Part shown: one piece after another, positions 22,057-30,407 of the stretch
Position numbering within the stretch: position 1 is the stretch's first letter
How the letters are laid out: the number at the start of each line of letters is the position of its first letter
Origin: a virus
DNA length: 55,155 nt
Reading direction: 5' to 3' (one strand)
IMG/VR virus record: IMGVR_UViG_3300050343_000224
Span: 1 to 55,155 of that record
Translations under genes and position numbers: made by a program
The notes under the pieces: generated by a model
Seen by the model: the letters and a program-made list of their open reading frames with translations, nothing else
Told to the model about the DNA's origin: nothing
Database searches by the model: none

Positions 22057-23448
22057 TCAGAAATGGCGCGATGCCATTATTTTCTTCGCCCATGGTACTG
22101 GGTATTTGTAGCCTCGACTTTTGCCTAGCTCAATCAGTTGCTCCAGCGTTTTAGCTCTACCCTGCTCCGCACGCTTGGCAATATGGGCTTTCTGCTTTTG
22201 TAGTCTCTCCAATGCAGCCGCCTGTCTTGAATCAATCTCACCCAATTCACCATCAACCTCAGCTGGTCCACCACGAGTCGGAGCCGGATACCGATACCCG
22301 CATTCAGGGCAAACCGGCGCTGGAACATGAGCACAGAAACAAGCAGGACACTGCCTGACGGGAGGTGCCTGTTCCCCACGCCTCTTCCGGCCCTCCAGGC
22401 TCCATTGCCGTTCCATTTCCGGGGGACCATGCTCGAAAATCGAACCGGCATGATCTAAAACCGTCAAATGCTTCTTGCCACTAACCGGCGACGTTCGCAG
22501 TCCACGGCCTACGGACTGAAGAAAAAATGTCAAACTCTTTGTCGGGCGAAGCAAAATAATGCACTCGATCTGCGGCACATCAACACCGGCCACCCACAGC
22601 TGGGCATTGCATACAACCTGCAAACTGCCGTCCCTAAGGCCAGTCAAGGCCGCGACTCTCTCTGATCGTTTGCTCTTGCCTGAAATTGCCACTGCCTTGT
22701 AACCCTGAGCCTGGAACTCAGCAGCAACATGCTCGGCATGGCTAATCGACGTGCAAAATGCCACCGCTCTTTTGCCATTGCAATGCTTCTGATAATGCTT
22801 GATCACGTCACCCGTGATGGTCGAACGGTCCATCTCACCATCGATGTCCGACTGCCTGTAGTCACCGGCTTGCATCCTTAGCCCGGTCAGGTCCGGGCGA
22901 TGCGGCGCGAAATACTTGATCGGGGCCAAAAGCCCCTCTTGGATTAATGCGTTAGTGCTGCACGTTGGCACGATCTCATCAAAGATCTCACCCAATCCCT
23001 TACCGTCCAGCCTGCATGGAGTGCCGGTCAGCCCCAGCAGCGGTGGGTTGCCAATCTTGCCCATCACCTTGAGGTAAGTCGTCGCCACCGCCAAGTGACA
23101 CTCATCCACAATCACAAGGTCAGGTGGCGGGAACCCATCACGCCTCGCAGCAGTTTGAACGCTCACGACCTGAACCCGGCGGTGATACTCCATTGGCTTG
23201 CCAGCAGCAATCTCGCCAAAAGGAATCTTCACCGAACGCAGCCGGTTGGCCGTGTCATCCAAAATCTCCCTCAGATGAGCAAGGAACCAGACAGTTTTGC
23301 CCTTATCGAGCGCAGACTGGATAATCGCTGCACTGGTATGGGTCTTGCCAAAACCAGTGGCAGCACAAAGAATCGGTGCCCGATATCCAGACCGGTACGC
23401 AACCCTGATGTCATTTATCGCCTGAGTTTGGCGGGGGCGGAGGGTCAT
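22057..23448 (-). CDS. SF2 DEAD/DEAH-type helicase, 463 aa
   Basis: Motifs in order are ATGFGKTHT (Walker A, residues 30-38), VIVDECH (Walker B, 112-118), GLTGTP (motif III), AVAFCTSISHAEHVA (IV), then VAGVDVP (V) and QSVGRGLR (VI). The C-terminal region has a zinc ribbon CPACFCAHV/CPECGYRYP. It is a probable DNA-unwinding helicase of the phage UvsW/RecG-like early type. ATGA overlap links it to the HTH gene upstream; the VRR nuclease follows at once. Length is standard for the group. Confidence 0.88.
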   Translation of the reverse strand: MTLRPRQTQAINDIRVAYRSGYRAPILCAATGFGKTHTSAAIIQSALDKGKTVWFLAHLREILDDTANRLRSVKIPFGEIAAGKPMEYHRRVQVVSVQTAARRDGFPPPDLVIVDECHLAVATTYLKVMGKIGNPPLLGLTGTPCRLDGKGLGEIFDEIVPTCSTNALIQEGLLAPIKYFAPHRPDLTGLRMQAGDYRQSDIDGEMDRSTITGDVIKHYQKHCNGKRAVAFCTSISHAEHVAAEFQAQGYKAVAISGKSKRSERVAALTGLRDGSLQVVCNAQLWVAGVDVPQIECIILLRPTKSLTFFLQSVGRGLRTSPVSGKKHLTVLDHAGSIFEHGPPEMERQWSLEGRKRRGEQAPPVRQCPACFCAHVPAPVCPECGYRYPAPTRGGPAEVDGELGEIDSRQAAALERLQKQKAHIAKRAEQGRAKTLEQLIELGKSRGYKYPVPWAKKIMASRHF

Positions 23449-24284
23449 GCCTCGTCCCTATCAAGTTGCAACAGGCGCAGCGATTCAGTGGCAAACTTTC
23501 TGACCGACTCCGCTTCGCGAGCAACTTCTTCCAATGTCTCCCTGATACTAGGATTGCCATCCTTGGCCAACTGTCTTTCAGCTGCCATTACGTCTTGATA
23601 AACGATACCTCGCCCGAAGCGAAACTCCTTTGACGCTGCTGTCATTGTTTTCTCTAACGGAATTTGGATTTCTTTCAATGCCGCTACAATCTTCAGCCGA
23701 TCTTTGCTGCTTTTGCTTTCACGTTTAACAAGAGCTTTCATGTGATCGTTGAGTTCGCCTGTTGGCGTAACTTGAATGTCCTCTCTAAGAGTTGAGTGTC
23801 CCGAACTTGGGACACTTGTCGTTGGCTCCGGTGTTGGAGTCGTTTCAGGAGCACTGGGGGTCAGTGCTGGCTCAGGTGCTGACGTAGGCTCTACCTGAAC
23901 TTCAGCTCCTTTCCTGCGTTTGATTTCCTTGGTGATTGTTTCGCGGTTGCGACCCGTTTTCTTGTGAATGGCGTTGGTGGTCAATCCTTCTTGAGTGTGC
24001 AGCCTCCACCATTCCTGCCGCTCTTCATCTGTCGGCTTTTTTCGGGAGGGCTCGGATCCTTGAGTTGTATGGTTCGCCATTTGGCGAACGTCATCAGCTG
24101 GTTTCAGCTTGCGGCGCAACGACGTTTCAGCAACGCCAAACCGCTTGGCTGCACCCAATACGCTGATGTTTCCAGTCTGAACCGCAGCGATAGCATTTTC
24201 CATTGATTGTTCTTCAGATGTTCTGCTTGCGAGCATTTCAACAAGTTTGCAGTCGTCTCCGCATTTAGGCTCTTCGCTGTTCAT
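23445..24284 (-). CDS. DNA-binding protein with two HTH segments, 279 aa
   Basis: Residues about 28-60 form a psq-like HTH (AIAAVQTGNISVLGAAKRFG, then VAETSLRRKL) and about 100-130 a second HTH-like segment (WWRLHTQEGLTTNAIHKKTG). A Pro/Thr/Ser-rich linker and a C-terminal helical region with acidic residues follow. It probably regulates early transcription or binds an origin. It sits directly behind a terminator, so it is likely first in a separate or read-through transcript. It is the best candidate regulator in the genome. Confidence 0.72.
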   Translation of the reverse strand: MNSEEPKCGDDCKLVEMLASRTSEEQSMENAIAAVQTGNISVLGAAKRFGVAETSLRRKLKPADDVRQMANHTTQGSEPSRKKPTDEERQEWWRLHTQEGLTTNAIHKKTGRNRETITKEIKRRKGAEVQVEPTSAPEPALTPSAPETTPTPEPTTSVPSSGHSTLREDIQVTPTGELNDHMKALVKRESKSSKDRLKIVAALKEIQIPLEKTMTAASKEFRFGRGIVYQDVMAAERQLAKDGNPSIRETLEEVAREAESVRKFATESLRLLQLDRDEA

Positions 24285-24286
24285 GG

Positions 24287-24311
24287 AATAAAAAACCCGC
24301 TTAAAAGCGGG
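24287..24311 (-). terminator. Intrinsic terminator behind the ParB-like gene
   Basis: On the minus strand CCCGCTTTTAAGCGGG folds into a perfect hairpin and is followed by TTTTTT. It lies between the ParB-like gene and the HTH gene, so it should limit read-through into the operon. Confidence 0.8.
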
Positions 24312-24338
24312 GTGATAAAGTTCAATTCAAAAGTAAAG

Positions 24339-25328
24339 TCAAAAGCATCGCTCAATCACTGTGGGTGACAACGCTCTAGCGACTTTTCCTGCTTTTGAGC
24401 CATTTTGCGGGTTATGCTGTGCAGTAACAACTGCCAGCGGAAGAGCTGCCTTGACGGATGACATTACTTTTTCAAACCTTCCAGGCTTGTCTGCCTTGAT
24501 CCATTTGAGAAAAGTGCCTCCTTCTGGCCTTGCTTTCTCAAGCTGATTCCAGAGACTATTTCCTGCGTCGGAATACTGCGCGGGGGTAAAATGATTTAAG
24601 TCAAGATCTGCTGCTAAAAGTTTTACATAGCAGGAGAAGGCTGCCTTAAAGTCTTTAGCGTTCCCTGCGTGCAAGATTGAATCTTGAATGCTTTCGCAGC
24701 TAAACAGTTCAACTCCACTCGTAGAGCCAACCCTTTCACGAATCTCTGCGCGAGAAAAATCCCTAGAGCCAGTATTGGCTGAAATAATTCGAGCCTGTAC
24801 TTCTTCTTGAAGAGAGCAATTAATAACCGAGCAACGTACCTTTACGCTTTGATAACCATTAAAGCCAGCTGCTTTTAACATTATTTGCAACGCTAATGTG
24901 CGGTGACGGCCTGACGTAATGATTGGGCCAGCAACTGATCCTGCTCGTAAGTCGTGAATGTAAGCGACTTCAATATCTTCCATCAGCCTTTTCTCTCTAC
25001 CGCCTCCTGACTTGCGGATTAGCCCGTACCGCCCAAACAAGATGTCATTAACCGCTGAAGGGTCAACGGCTTGAGCTGTTACTTCGTGCTTTGAACTTTC
25101 AGCTAGTTCGGCGAAAGTAAAACAACGTAGAGCAGAACCACCGTCCGGTTTTTGAACTTGAAACTCGCTTTCTAAGCTTTGAGTCGAAGAAACAACTCTT
25201 TCGATGTTTTTCTTTAGCTCAGAGGAGCCGGTCTTTGAACTGTTTAGAACCTCAGTGGCTTTTTTGATCACAGGAGCGAGAGACGGGATCAAGCAGGGGT
25301 CGTAGTTGGTTGAAGTGCTGGCGTTCAT
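24339..25328 (-). CDS. ParB-like / DNA-binding protein, 329 aa
   Basis: The middle of the protein has IITSGRHRTLALQIMLKA, which resembles the ParB/Srx-like domain (GxRR loop) used by partition proteins and some phage regulators, followed by ARIISANTGSRDFSRAEIRE, resembling the region after the ParB box. Such domains bind CTP or nick DNA in some members. The N-terminus is Ser-rich and unstructured-looking. The gene is divergent from the primase gene and separated by a regulatory region with two dyads. Exact function is unresolved; replication or segregation is likely. Confidence 0.65.
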   Translation of the reverse strand: MNASTSTNYDPCLIPSLAPVIKKATEVLNSSKTGSSELKKNIERVVSSTQSLESEFQVQKPDGGSALRCFTFAELAESSKHEVTAQAVDPSAVNDILFGRYGLIRKSGGGREKRLMEDIEVAYIHDLRAGSVAGPIITSGRHRTLALQIMLKAAGFNGYQSVKVRCSVINCSLQEEVQARIISANTGSRDFSRAEIRERVGSTSGVELFSCESIQDSILHAGNAKDFKAAFSCYVKLLAADLDLNHFTPAQYSDAGNSLWNQLEKARPEGGTFLKWIKADKPGRFEKVMSSVKAALPLAVVTAQHNPQNGSKAGKVARALSPTVIERCF

Positions 25329-25333
25329 TTGAA

Positions 25334-25355
25334 CTCAGTAAACAAAAGGACTGAG
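25334..25355. promoter_or_regulatory. Dyad CTCAGT-N10-ACTGAG
   Basis: A perfect six-base inverted repeat with ten-base spacer lies 6-27 bases upstream of the ParB-like gene start. It could be an operator or an RNA hairpin at the ribosome site, which otherwise lacks a clear Shine-Dalgarno. Confidence 0.4.
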
Positions 25356-25398
25356 CTAAAATGGAAAGCGGATAGGCAAACCATTTAGCCATTGCATG

Positions 25399-25423
25399 AC
25401 CCCGATTGGCGTCGGGGTTTTTT
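25399..25423 (+). terminator. Intrinsic terminator in the divergent control region
   Basis: ACCCCGA (25399-25405) pairs with TCGGGGT (25412-25418), followed by T6. It would stop plus-strand transcription starting upstream and precedes the primase start by about 170 bases, so it could act as a leader attenuator or insulator for the divergent pair. Confidence 0.75.
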
Positions 25424-25523
25424 CATGCTGCAAGAACCATAGCAGTCAAACGCCTGTGTTGTCGAATTTGCGGTATATACCCGCCCCTCAGAGTGTGCGC
25501 ACAAAGAATCACGGCCAGATGTT

Positions 25524-25531
25524 GTGTACAC
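25524..25531. promoter_or_regulatory. Palindrome GTGTACAC near primase gene
   Basis: An eight-base palindrome followed by GTACATACAC lies about 60 bases upstream of the primase start. With TATATA at about 25473 it makes a possible control region for the plus-strand transcript. The adjacent ParB-like and HTH proteins are candidate ligands. Confidence 0.3.
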
Positions 25532-25589
25532 GTACATACACGCCAAGCTCGCAGCTTTCGTGTACTCTCAGTCCCTACAACAAAATTAA

Positions 25590-28256
25590 ATGCCTAACTC
25601 TGTTCTTATCGACTGGTCAATCACCGAAGACTTCCTTGAAGCCATCGGTCGCAGTACCGGCCCAATAGTTTTCGCTGTCTATCCCTCAGATCCGTCGCGG
25701 CCTTGCATCCACATCAAGGCCGACGCAGAGGACATACCGCGCAACAAAATCGAACGCATCCTTGCCCGAAATTCAGGCAGCAGCCTTGGCTTCGTCGTCA
25801 ATCCACCCTCAGACCAGCCTGCCGTATGGGGGACCAAGCCGGAGCACATCAACCGGGCTGGTGACATCAAAGCCTGGGGCGCATCCAATGCCCACATCGA
25901 GCACGCAATCGCCTGCTTTGCAGAGTGCGACGGTAATCTCGACCGCGAAGCTCAAGCAGCACTGCCTGCAATGGCGGGACTCCCAGAACCAACAGTCTCG
26001 GTCTGGACTGGTGGCAAATCCTTGCACCACTACTGGCTTTTCACTCCAGGCCAAGAGCCTGACATCCAAGACTTCTCCGACCTGCAACGCCGGATCGCAA
26101 CCGCAATCGAGATCGTTGCGCCTGATTCCAAGCCAGACAAGGCGATTTCCAACGGCAGCCGTGTCATGCGCCTGCCCGGTGGTATCCACCCCAGCACTGG
26201 CGAACGCACGGTTATCGCCTCAACCAGAACTGAAACATTCACCCCAGACGAGATCGGCGCTGCTGCTCCAACGATTTTTCAACGTGGCACCCGCCCAGCA
26301 GAACCGTCTCACCACTGGTTTTCTAAACTCCCACCCGCAGAGCAGCGCACACTTGCTGTCGAAATACTCCGCAACTACATCCCGCTCCGCACTGAAGCAG
26401 GCCAAGGCACATACCCCACATGCTTTGCCTGCCTCGCAGCCCTAACCCACCATTTCGGACAGTCCCTTGCACAGGACATCGTTCTGGAGGCTGACTGGCA
26501 ATCACCCGGCACATGGGAGCCAGCCAAGAAAATTCTCTCAATTGGTGATGCGCCAATCAGGGCGTCAATCAGCAAACTAATCAACACTGCAATAGCAAAC
26601 GGCTGGGAATTACCCCAAAATGTTGATGCCGAAGAGCCAAACGAAGCACCAGAAGAACATCATGCAGTAATACCTTTTCAATTCCTTGGTTATGAACACG
26701 GCAAGCATTACTACATGCCTAGAGCAAGTTCACAAGCCATTGAACTGACAATATCTTCACATACCAAACTGCACTTAATCTCACTAACCAGCTCCTTAGA
26801 GTTCTGGCAACGTAACTTCACAGTCAACGACAAACTTGACTGGGATCTTGCTACCGAATGGCTAATGCAAGAATCACACAAGAAAGGTGTATTTGATCCT
26901 GATCGTATTAGAGGCCGGGGTGCTTGGGTGGATGCTAATCGCGTTATCTTTCACCTTGGCATGAGAATGATAGTTGATAATCGCGAGCAAAAAGTATCAG
27001 ACGGAATATCGAGCTATTACTTTTATGAACACGCCAAACCCCTTGATGGGCCTAGTGAAGTCCCGCTAGAAGACGATGTTTCGGTTCAGCTTTTTAGACT
27101 TGCAAAGTCTTTCTCCTGGGAATCACCTTCCTATGCGTTCCTGCTTGCTGGCTGGGTTGCTCTTGCTCCTATCTGTGGCGCACTTGAGTGGCGCTCACAT
27201 ATCTGGGTCACCGGAGGCAAGGGCACGGGTAAGACAACAATCCTCAGTCGTTTCCTTAAGCCTTTACTAGGCGGCATTTATCAATCAGCCACAGGTGGCA
27301 CCACTGAACCCGGCCTTCGCGCTGCACTCCGGTCTGATGCAATACCTGTTCTGTTCGATGAATTTGAACAGAACGACTCCCGCGAAAAACAAAATCGTGA
27401 CAACGTGCTGGCCATGGCACGGATTGCATCATCTGAAGGCGGCAAAATCATCAAAGGCTCCGCTGGTGGTGGTGCAGCTAATCAATACGAAATCCGCAGT
27501 ATGTTCTGCGTTTCATCAATCAACGCCTCCCTTGTTCAAGGTGCTGATCGTGATCGATTCTGTGTCCTTACCTTGCAGAAGGGTGAGGGGGACTGGCTTC
27601 CGCTTGAGGCACAGATCGCCAAGCTCTGCACTCCCGAAACAGGTCGCAGCCTGGTGGCACGAACACTGGCACGGGTGCCGACTATTAGGGCCAATGCGCG
27701 GAAGTTTGCAGCAGCCCTAGCTGTCGAGCACGGCCAGCGTTTTGGTGATCAGCACGGCACACTCTTGGCAGGTGCGTTCAGCTTGCTCCCAGGCAGTGAT
27801 CGTGAGCTGTCTGATGTAGAGGCTGCTGAGTTTTGCGCTGGCATTGACTGGACATCACAGCGGCGCGATGAACGTGACGCTGATGAAGATCAATGCCTTG
27901 CGCGGATCCTTGAATCAATGATCACCGTGGAGGGCGGCAGAAGGTTCACGATCATGAATCTCGTTGAGAGTCTTTGCGGTCCCAAAATGGGAACAATTGA
28001 AGGTTCGGATGAAACTTGCGAAAAAGTGTTAGGCAGATATGGAATCAGACTTATGTCCGGCTCAATGATGATTGCGAACTCAAATACGAATTTGGAGCGG
28101 CTTTTGGATGAAACGGCATGGTCTGGAGGGGCTCATAAGCAAGCACTGAAGCGGGTTTTGGGCGCTACCAAGTCCCCGGCGATGGTGAGATTCTGCGGAA
28201 GCAAGCAATCACGAGCTACAGTGATTCCACTGACGGCAATTATCGACACGGATTAG
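25590..28256 (+). CDS. Primase-helicase, 888 aa
   Basis: Residues about 1-230 have archaeo-eukaryotic-primase/RepB-like features: an acidic ECDGN motif near 112, SVWTGGKSLHHYWLF near 145, and RVMRLPGGIHP near 190. Residues about 530-700 are a P-loop helicase domain: GGKGTGKTT (Walker A near 541), PVLFDEFEQ (Walker B near 587) and SSINASLVQGADRDRF (sensor). This makes a self-sufficient primase-helicase such as replication proteins of plasmids and phages that use a host polymerase. It is the first gene of the plus-strand replication block and is followed by a terminator and a repeat-rich region. Confidence 0.85.
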   Translation: MPNSVLIDWSITEDFLEAIGRSTGPIVFAVYPSDPSRPCIHIKADAEDIPRNKIERILARNSGSSLGFVVNPPSDQPAVWGTKPEHINRAGDIKAWGASNAHIEHAIACFAECDGNLDREAQAALPAMAGLPEPTVSVWTGGKSLHHYWLFTPGQEPDIQDFSDLQRRIATAIEIVAPDSKPDKAISNGSRVMRLPGGIHPSTGERTVIASTRTETFTPDEIGAAAPTIFQRGTRPAEPSHHWFSKLPPAEQRTLAVEILRNYIPLRTEAGQGTYPTCFACLAALTHHFGQSLAQDIVLEADWQSPGTWEPAKKILSIGDAPIRASISKLINTAIANGWELPQNVDAEEPNEAPEEHHAVIPFQFLGYEHGKHYYMPRASSQAIELTISSHTKLHLISLTSSLEFWQRNFTVNDKLDWDLATEWLMQESHKKGVFDPDRIRGRGAWVDANRVIFHLGMRMIVDNREQKVSDGISSYYFYEHAKPLDGPSEVPLEDDVSVQLFRLAKSFSWESPSYAFLLAGWVALAPICGALEWRSHIWVTGGKGTGKTTILSRFLKPLLGGIYQSATGGTTEPGLRAALRSDAIPVLFDEFEQNDSREKQNRDNVLAMARIASSEGGKIIKGSAGGGAANQYEIRSMFCVSSINASLVQGADRDRFCVLTLQKGEGDWLPLEAQIAKLCTPETGRSLVARTLARVPTIRANARKFAAALAVEHGQRFGDQHGTLLAGAFSLLPGSDRELSDVEAAEFCAGIDWTSQRRDERDADEDQCLARILESMITVEGGRRFTIMNLVESLCGPKMGTIEGSDETCEKVLGRYGIRLMSGSMMIANSNTNLERLLDETAWSGGAHKQALKRVLGATKSPAMVRFCGSKQSRATVIPLTAIIDTD

Positions 28257-28391
28257 CTAAACATTCTCGACATACTGCTGAAGACTGCGTATTGTTTGAT
28301 AGCTAGTGACTGGCCCCCTTCCTTGGACAAGAGGGTGCGGAACTCCGCTAGCGTTTGTCCACCAATGAAAAGCCTGCACTCAAAGGCACTC

Positions 28392-28462
28392 TGACCCACG
28401 ACCCACACCCTGACCCGCGAGATCCGTTGCGGCGCAAGGGCGGGTCGGTTGGGTCATTTTTT
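28392..28462 (+). terminator. Compound terminator after primase-helicase
   Basis: Nested inverted repeats are TGACCCA (28392-28398)/TGGGTCA (28450-28456), GACCCGC (28412-28418)/GCGGGTC (28440-28446) and TTGC/GCAA (28427-28437). TTTTTT follows at 28457. This would terminate the primase transcript. Confidence 0.7.
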
Positions 28463-28500
28463 ATGCCACACGAGTAAGTATGTGTGTGTAAGTAAGAGAG

Positions 28501-28521
28501 TATATATATATATATATATAT
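28501..28521. repeat. TA dinucleotide tract
   Basis: Ten TA dinucleotides plus one T lie between the terminator and the next gene. Such tracts melt easily. Confidence 0.9.
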
Positions 28522-28671
28522 TTAGTGATACATTTATTATTATTGACCCATCCCAGTCATACCAAGGGATTTGGCCGGGTCAACGACCGACCCGTTTGCA
28601 TACAGTTACTGCGCCGCAAGGGATCTCAGCGACCCGCTGTCTGAAAAGAGCCTTCCAGCTAGCCTTATCTC

Positions 28672-29427
28672 ATGGCAATTACCTTCGACGCTGAGGAAAT
28701 AACCGGCAAGCTGGATGCCATCAGGCTCACCCAGCTTCCATTCGCTGCATCGAGAGCAGCTAACCAGCTCGGCTGGGAGCTAAAGAACTCGGCATGGCCT
28801 GCTTTTGCGCGTAGAGCTTTCACAGCATCAGGGCCACCAGTGCCATTCACGACTGGCGGGAGTGGGGTTACTGGCGGTTTGCTCTACAAGCACAATCGCG
28901 GAGACGCCAGGGTAGAGATAAGCCTTGATCGCCCTGCCCCTAAAGGGCAAGACCCTGCTCGCTACCTAGCACCTACGGAATCAGGTGGCTCGATTTACAT
29001 CACTCGCTTTTCGCGAGCTTTGGGCAACCAAGGCTACATGCCGTCAAATTTCAAATACGCAGCGCATTTGAAAGGCAGCAACGGTTTTGCTGGGCAGATG
29101 AACGGCAAGGTCATCAAACCTGGGTACTACAAATCAATTCTTGCTGGGCTAACTAGAGGTTCGACTCCAACAAAAACAGCATCAGGTAATCGGTCTAGGG
29201 CTAAGTTCACCGGCTACAGGTTTTTCTCCGTGCCAGAAGCTCGCGGCAGCCTTAAGCCTGGTATTTACAGGGCAAAAGGCCGTGGCGAGCTTCAACAGCT
29301 ATTTACCTTTTTAGATTCAGTGCCTAGCGTTCCCTCGATATGGAATTTTGAGGAGTTTGCAGAACGCGAATCACTACCCATACTGGAGCGCATACTCCCC
29401 CAGTTCATTGAGGAAGCCTTGAAGTGA
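28672..29427 (+). CDS. Minor tail protein Z-like protein, 251 aa
   Basis: The N-terminus LTQLPFAASRAANQLGWELK resembles the opening of gpZ-type minor tail proteins, where LPFAaarALN is conserved. The rest has basic, Gly-rich loops and a C-terminal acidic helix (ILERILPQFIEEAL), also fitting gpZ. In lambda gpZ helps finish the tail, yet here the gene is among replication and metabolism genes, 15 kb from its structural relatives. The GTGA overlap couples it to the NblA-like gene. The assignment is by pattern only. Confidence 0.55.
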   Translation: MAITFDAEEITGKLDAIRLTQLPFAASRAANQLGWELKNSAWPAFARRAFTASGPPVPFTTGGSGVTGGLLYKHNRGDARVEISLDRPAPKGQDPARYLAPTESGGSIYITRFSRALGNQGYMPSNFKYAAHLKGSNGFAGQMNGKVIKPGYYKSILAGLTRGSTPTKTASGNRSRAKFTGYRFFSVPEARGSLKPGIYRAKGRGELQQLFTFLDSVPSVPSIWNFEEFAERESLPILERILPQFIEEALK

Positions 29428-29606
29428 TTGAGCCCTGCCAGCAGACTGAGTTCTTCATGGAGCGACTTAGAAGGCAGTCCCAGGACATGAGCCGTGAAGA
29501 GCTGCTGGTCGTGGTCGACAGTCTCAGCCGCCTGTACTGCACCACAAAGGCTGGAGCTAACTGGTTGGCAAAAGAAGCGTCTCGAAATATGACAGCCGGT
29601 TGTTGA
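29424..29606 (+). CDS. NblA-like phycobilisome degradation protein candidate, 60 aa
   Basis: The core reads EFFMERLRRQSQDMSREE, which lines up residue by residue with the NblA signature E-F-x7-Q-x3-M-S-R-E, followed by a Leu/Arg helix (VVVDSLSRLYCTTKA). NblA proteins dock on phycobilisomes and target them for proteolysis in starved cyanobacteria; phage copies may release amino acids or stop light harvesting. Length of 60 aa is family-typical. GTG start overlaps the upstream stop. The match is short, so small helical proteins of other kinds remain possible. Confidence 0.5.
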   Translation: MIEPCQQTEFFMERLRRQSQDMSREELLVVVDSLSRLYCTTKAGANWLAKEASRNMTAGC

Positions 29607-29630
29607 CAAGATGCGCTTAAGGGCTATATT
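29603..29630 (+). promoter_or_regulatory. Sigma70-type promoter before ligase gene
   Basis: TTGACA (29603-29608) and TATATT (29625-29630) are 16 bases apart, with the next start codon 27 bases downstream. A perfect -35 makes this one of the clearest promoters in the window. It overlaps the end of the preceding gene. Confidence 0.7.
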
Positions 29631-29657
29631 GCCGTTGCAAACAGAAATGCGTTTTAA

Positions 29658-30407
29658 ATGCCATCTATTGCTTCGCTAAGAAAACAGGTCAAGCAAGCCG
29701 ATGACGCTTACAGGTCTGGCAATGCAGTTATGAGTGACCAAGATTTTGACCATTTGGCTGCCGAGTTGCGAGCTGTTGCACCATTTGCTCCTGAACTGAC
29801 GCTTCCCGGAGGGGGATCTGCGCTTTTGAGCTTGAACAATGGGGACAGCGAGGAGCTGGACCACTGGCTTTCGATGAGCGGCGCTCAGGAGCCGCTGTGC
29901 GTGTCCGAGAAGGTTGACGGGTGTGCAATAGCCATTCAGTACGTGGAGGGCCGCTTGCAGGCCGCTTGGACGCGATCTGGCGCTGACGCGACTGCTCTCG
30001 TATCGCGAGTCGCTCCCGCGACTCTTTCGCAACCTCTCTCTATCGAGGTTCGGGGTGAGCTTTATGACTCAGTAACTGGCAAGCAAAGCGTCCCGGCTCA
30101 GGCTCTTCGCAGGCCAAACCACACTGGCGACGGTCTGGGCTTTATCGCTTACACGCTTATGGATGCTGATGGTGATGAGTTCTTGACGCTTGAGCGTTTA
30201 GCAGCTCTTGGATTCGACACCGTGTCAGCCGTTTGCTGCACTACTGTCGCTGACGTGATTGCTTGTCATCGGCAGTGGAAGGCTGGCTGCTTTGGCCGGT
30301 CGGAGCTACCTACTGATGGCATCGTGATCCGAATCGCGGATCATGCTGCACAACAAGCTTTGGGATCTAGTAGCAAAGCGCCTAACTATGCTTTTGCTAT
30401 GAAGTGA
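29658..30407 (+). CDS. NAD-dependent DNA ligase adenylation domain only, 249 aa
   Basis: The product has a trimmed Ia-like N-terminus (ADDAYRSGNAVMSDQDFDHL) and a full nucleotidyltransferase core: SEKVDGCAI with the adenylated Lys85, LQAAWTRSGAD, IEVRGELYD, and finally APNYAFAMK where it stops. Bacterial LigA continues with OB, zinc, helix-hairpin and BRCT domains; all are missing. The frame ends where LigA would enter the OB fold. It might need a partner for the missing domains, repair special nicks or transfer AMP to something else. The next genes do not look like ligase parts. Confidence 0.82.
   Translation: MPSIASLRKQVKQADDAYRSGNAVMSDQDFDHLAAELRAVAPFAPELTLPGGGSALLSLNNGDSEELDHWLSMSGAQEPLCVSEKVDGCAIAIQYVEGRLQAAWTRSGADATALVSRVAPATLSQPLSIEVRGELYDSVTGKQSVPAQALRRPNHTGDGLGFIAYTLMDADGDEFLTLERLAALGFDTVSAVCCTTVADVIACHRQWKAGCFGRSELPTDGIVIRIADHAAQQALGSSSKAPNYAFAMK

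Larger units (their letters stand above)
28392..28636. other. Candidate origin: repeated GACCC words and TA tract
   Basis: Within 245 bases the pentamer GACCC or its complement occurs nine times. A TTGACCC/GGGTCAA stem (28543-28549 and 28577-28583) is also present, as are related GCGGCGCAAGG and GCGCCGCAAGG segments. A pure TA tract separates two groups of repeats. Repeated initiator-like words beside an AT-rich duplex-unwinding element and behind the primase gene resemble an iteron-type origin. No DnaA-box consensus was found. This 415-base gap holds no convincing gene. Confidence 0.4.

Noticed and set aside
25762-26445. Second plus-strand gene inside the primase gene
   Set aside because: It is a shadow frame of low-complexity Ser/Ala/Pro composition with no ribosome site, fully inside a gene with strong motifs.
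28449-28694. Plus-strand gene of 81 residues across the TA tract
   Set aside because: It reads through a terminator and the TA repeat as an alternating Tyr/Ile run, which is an artefact of non-coding sequence.
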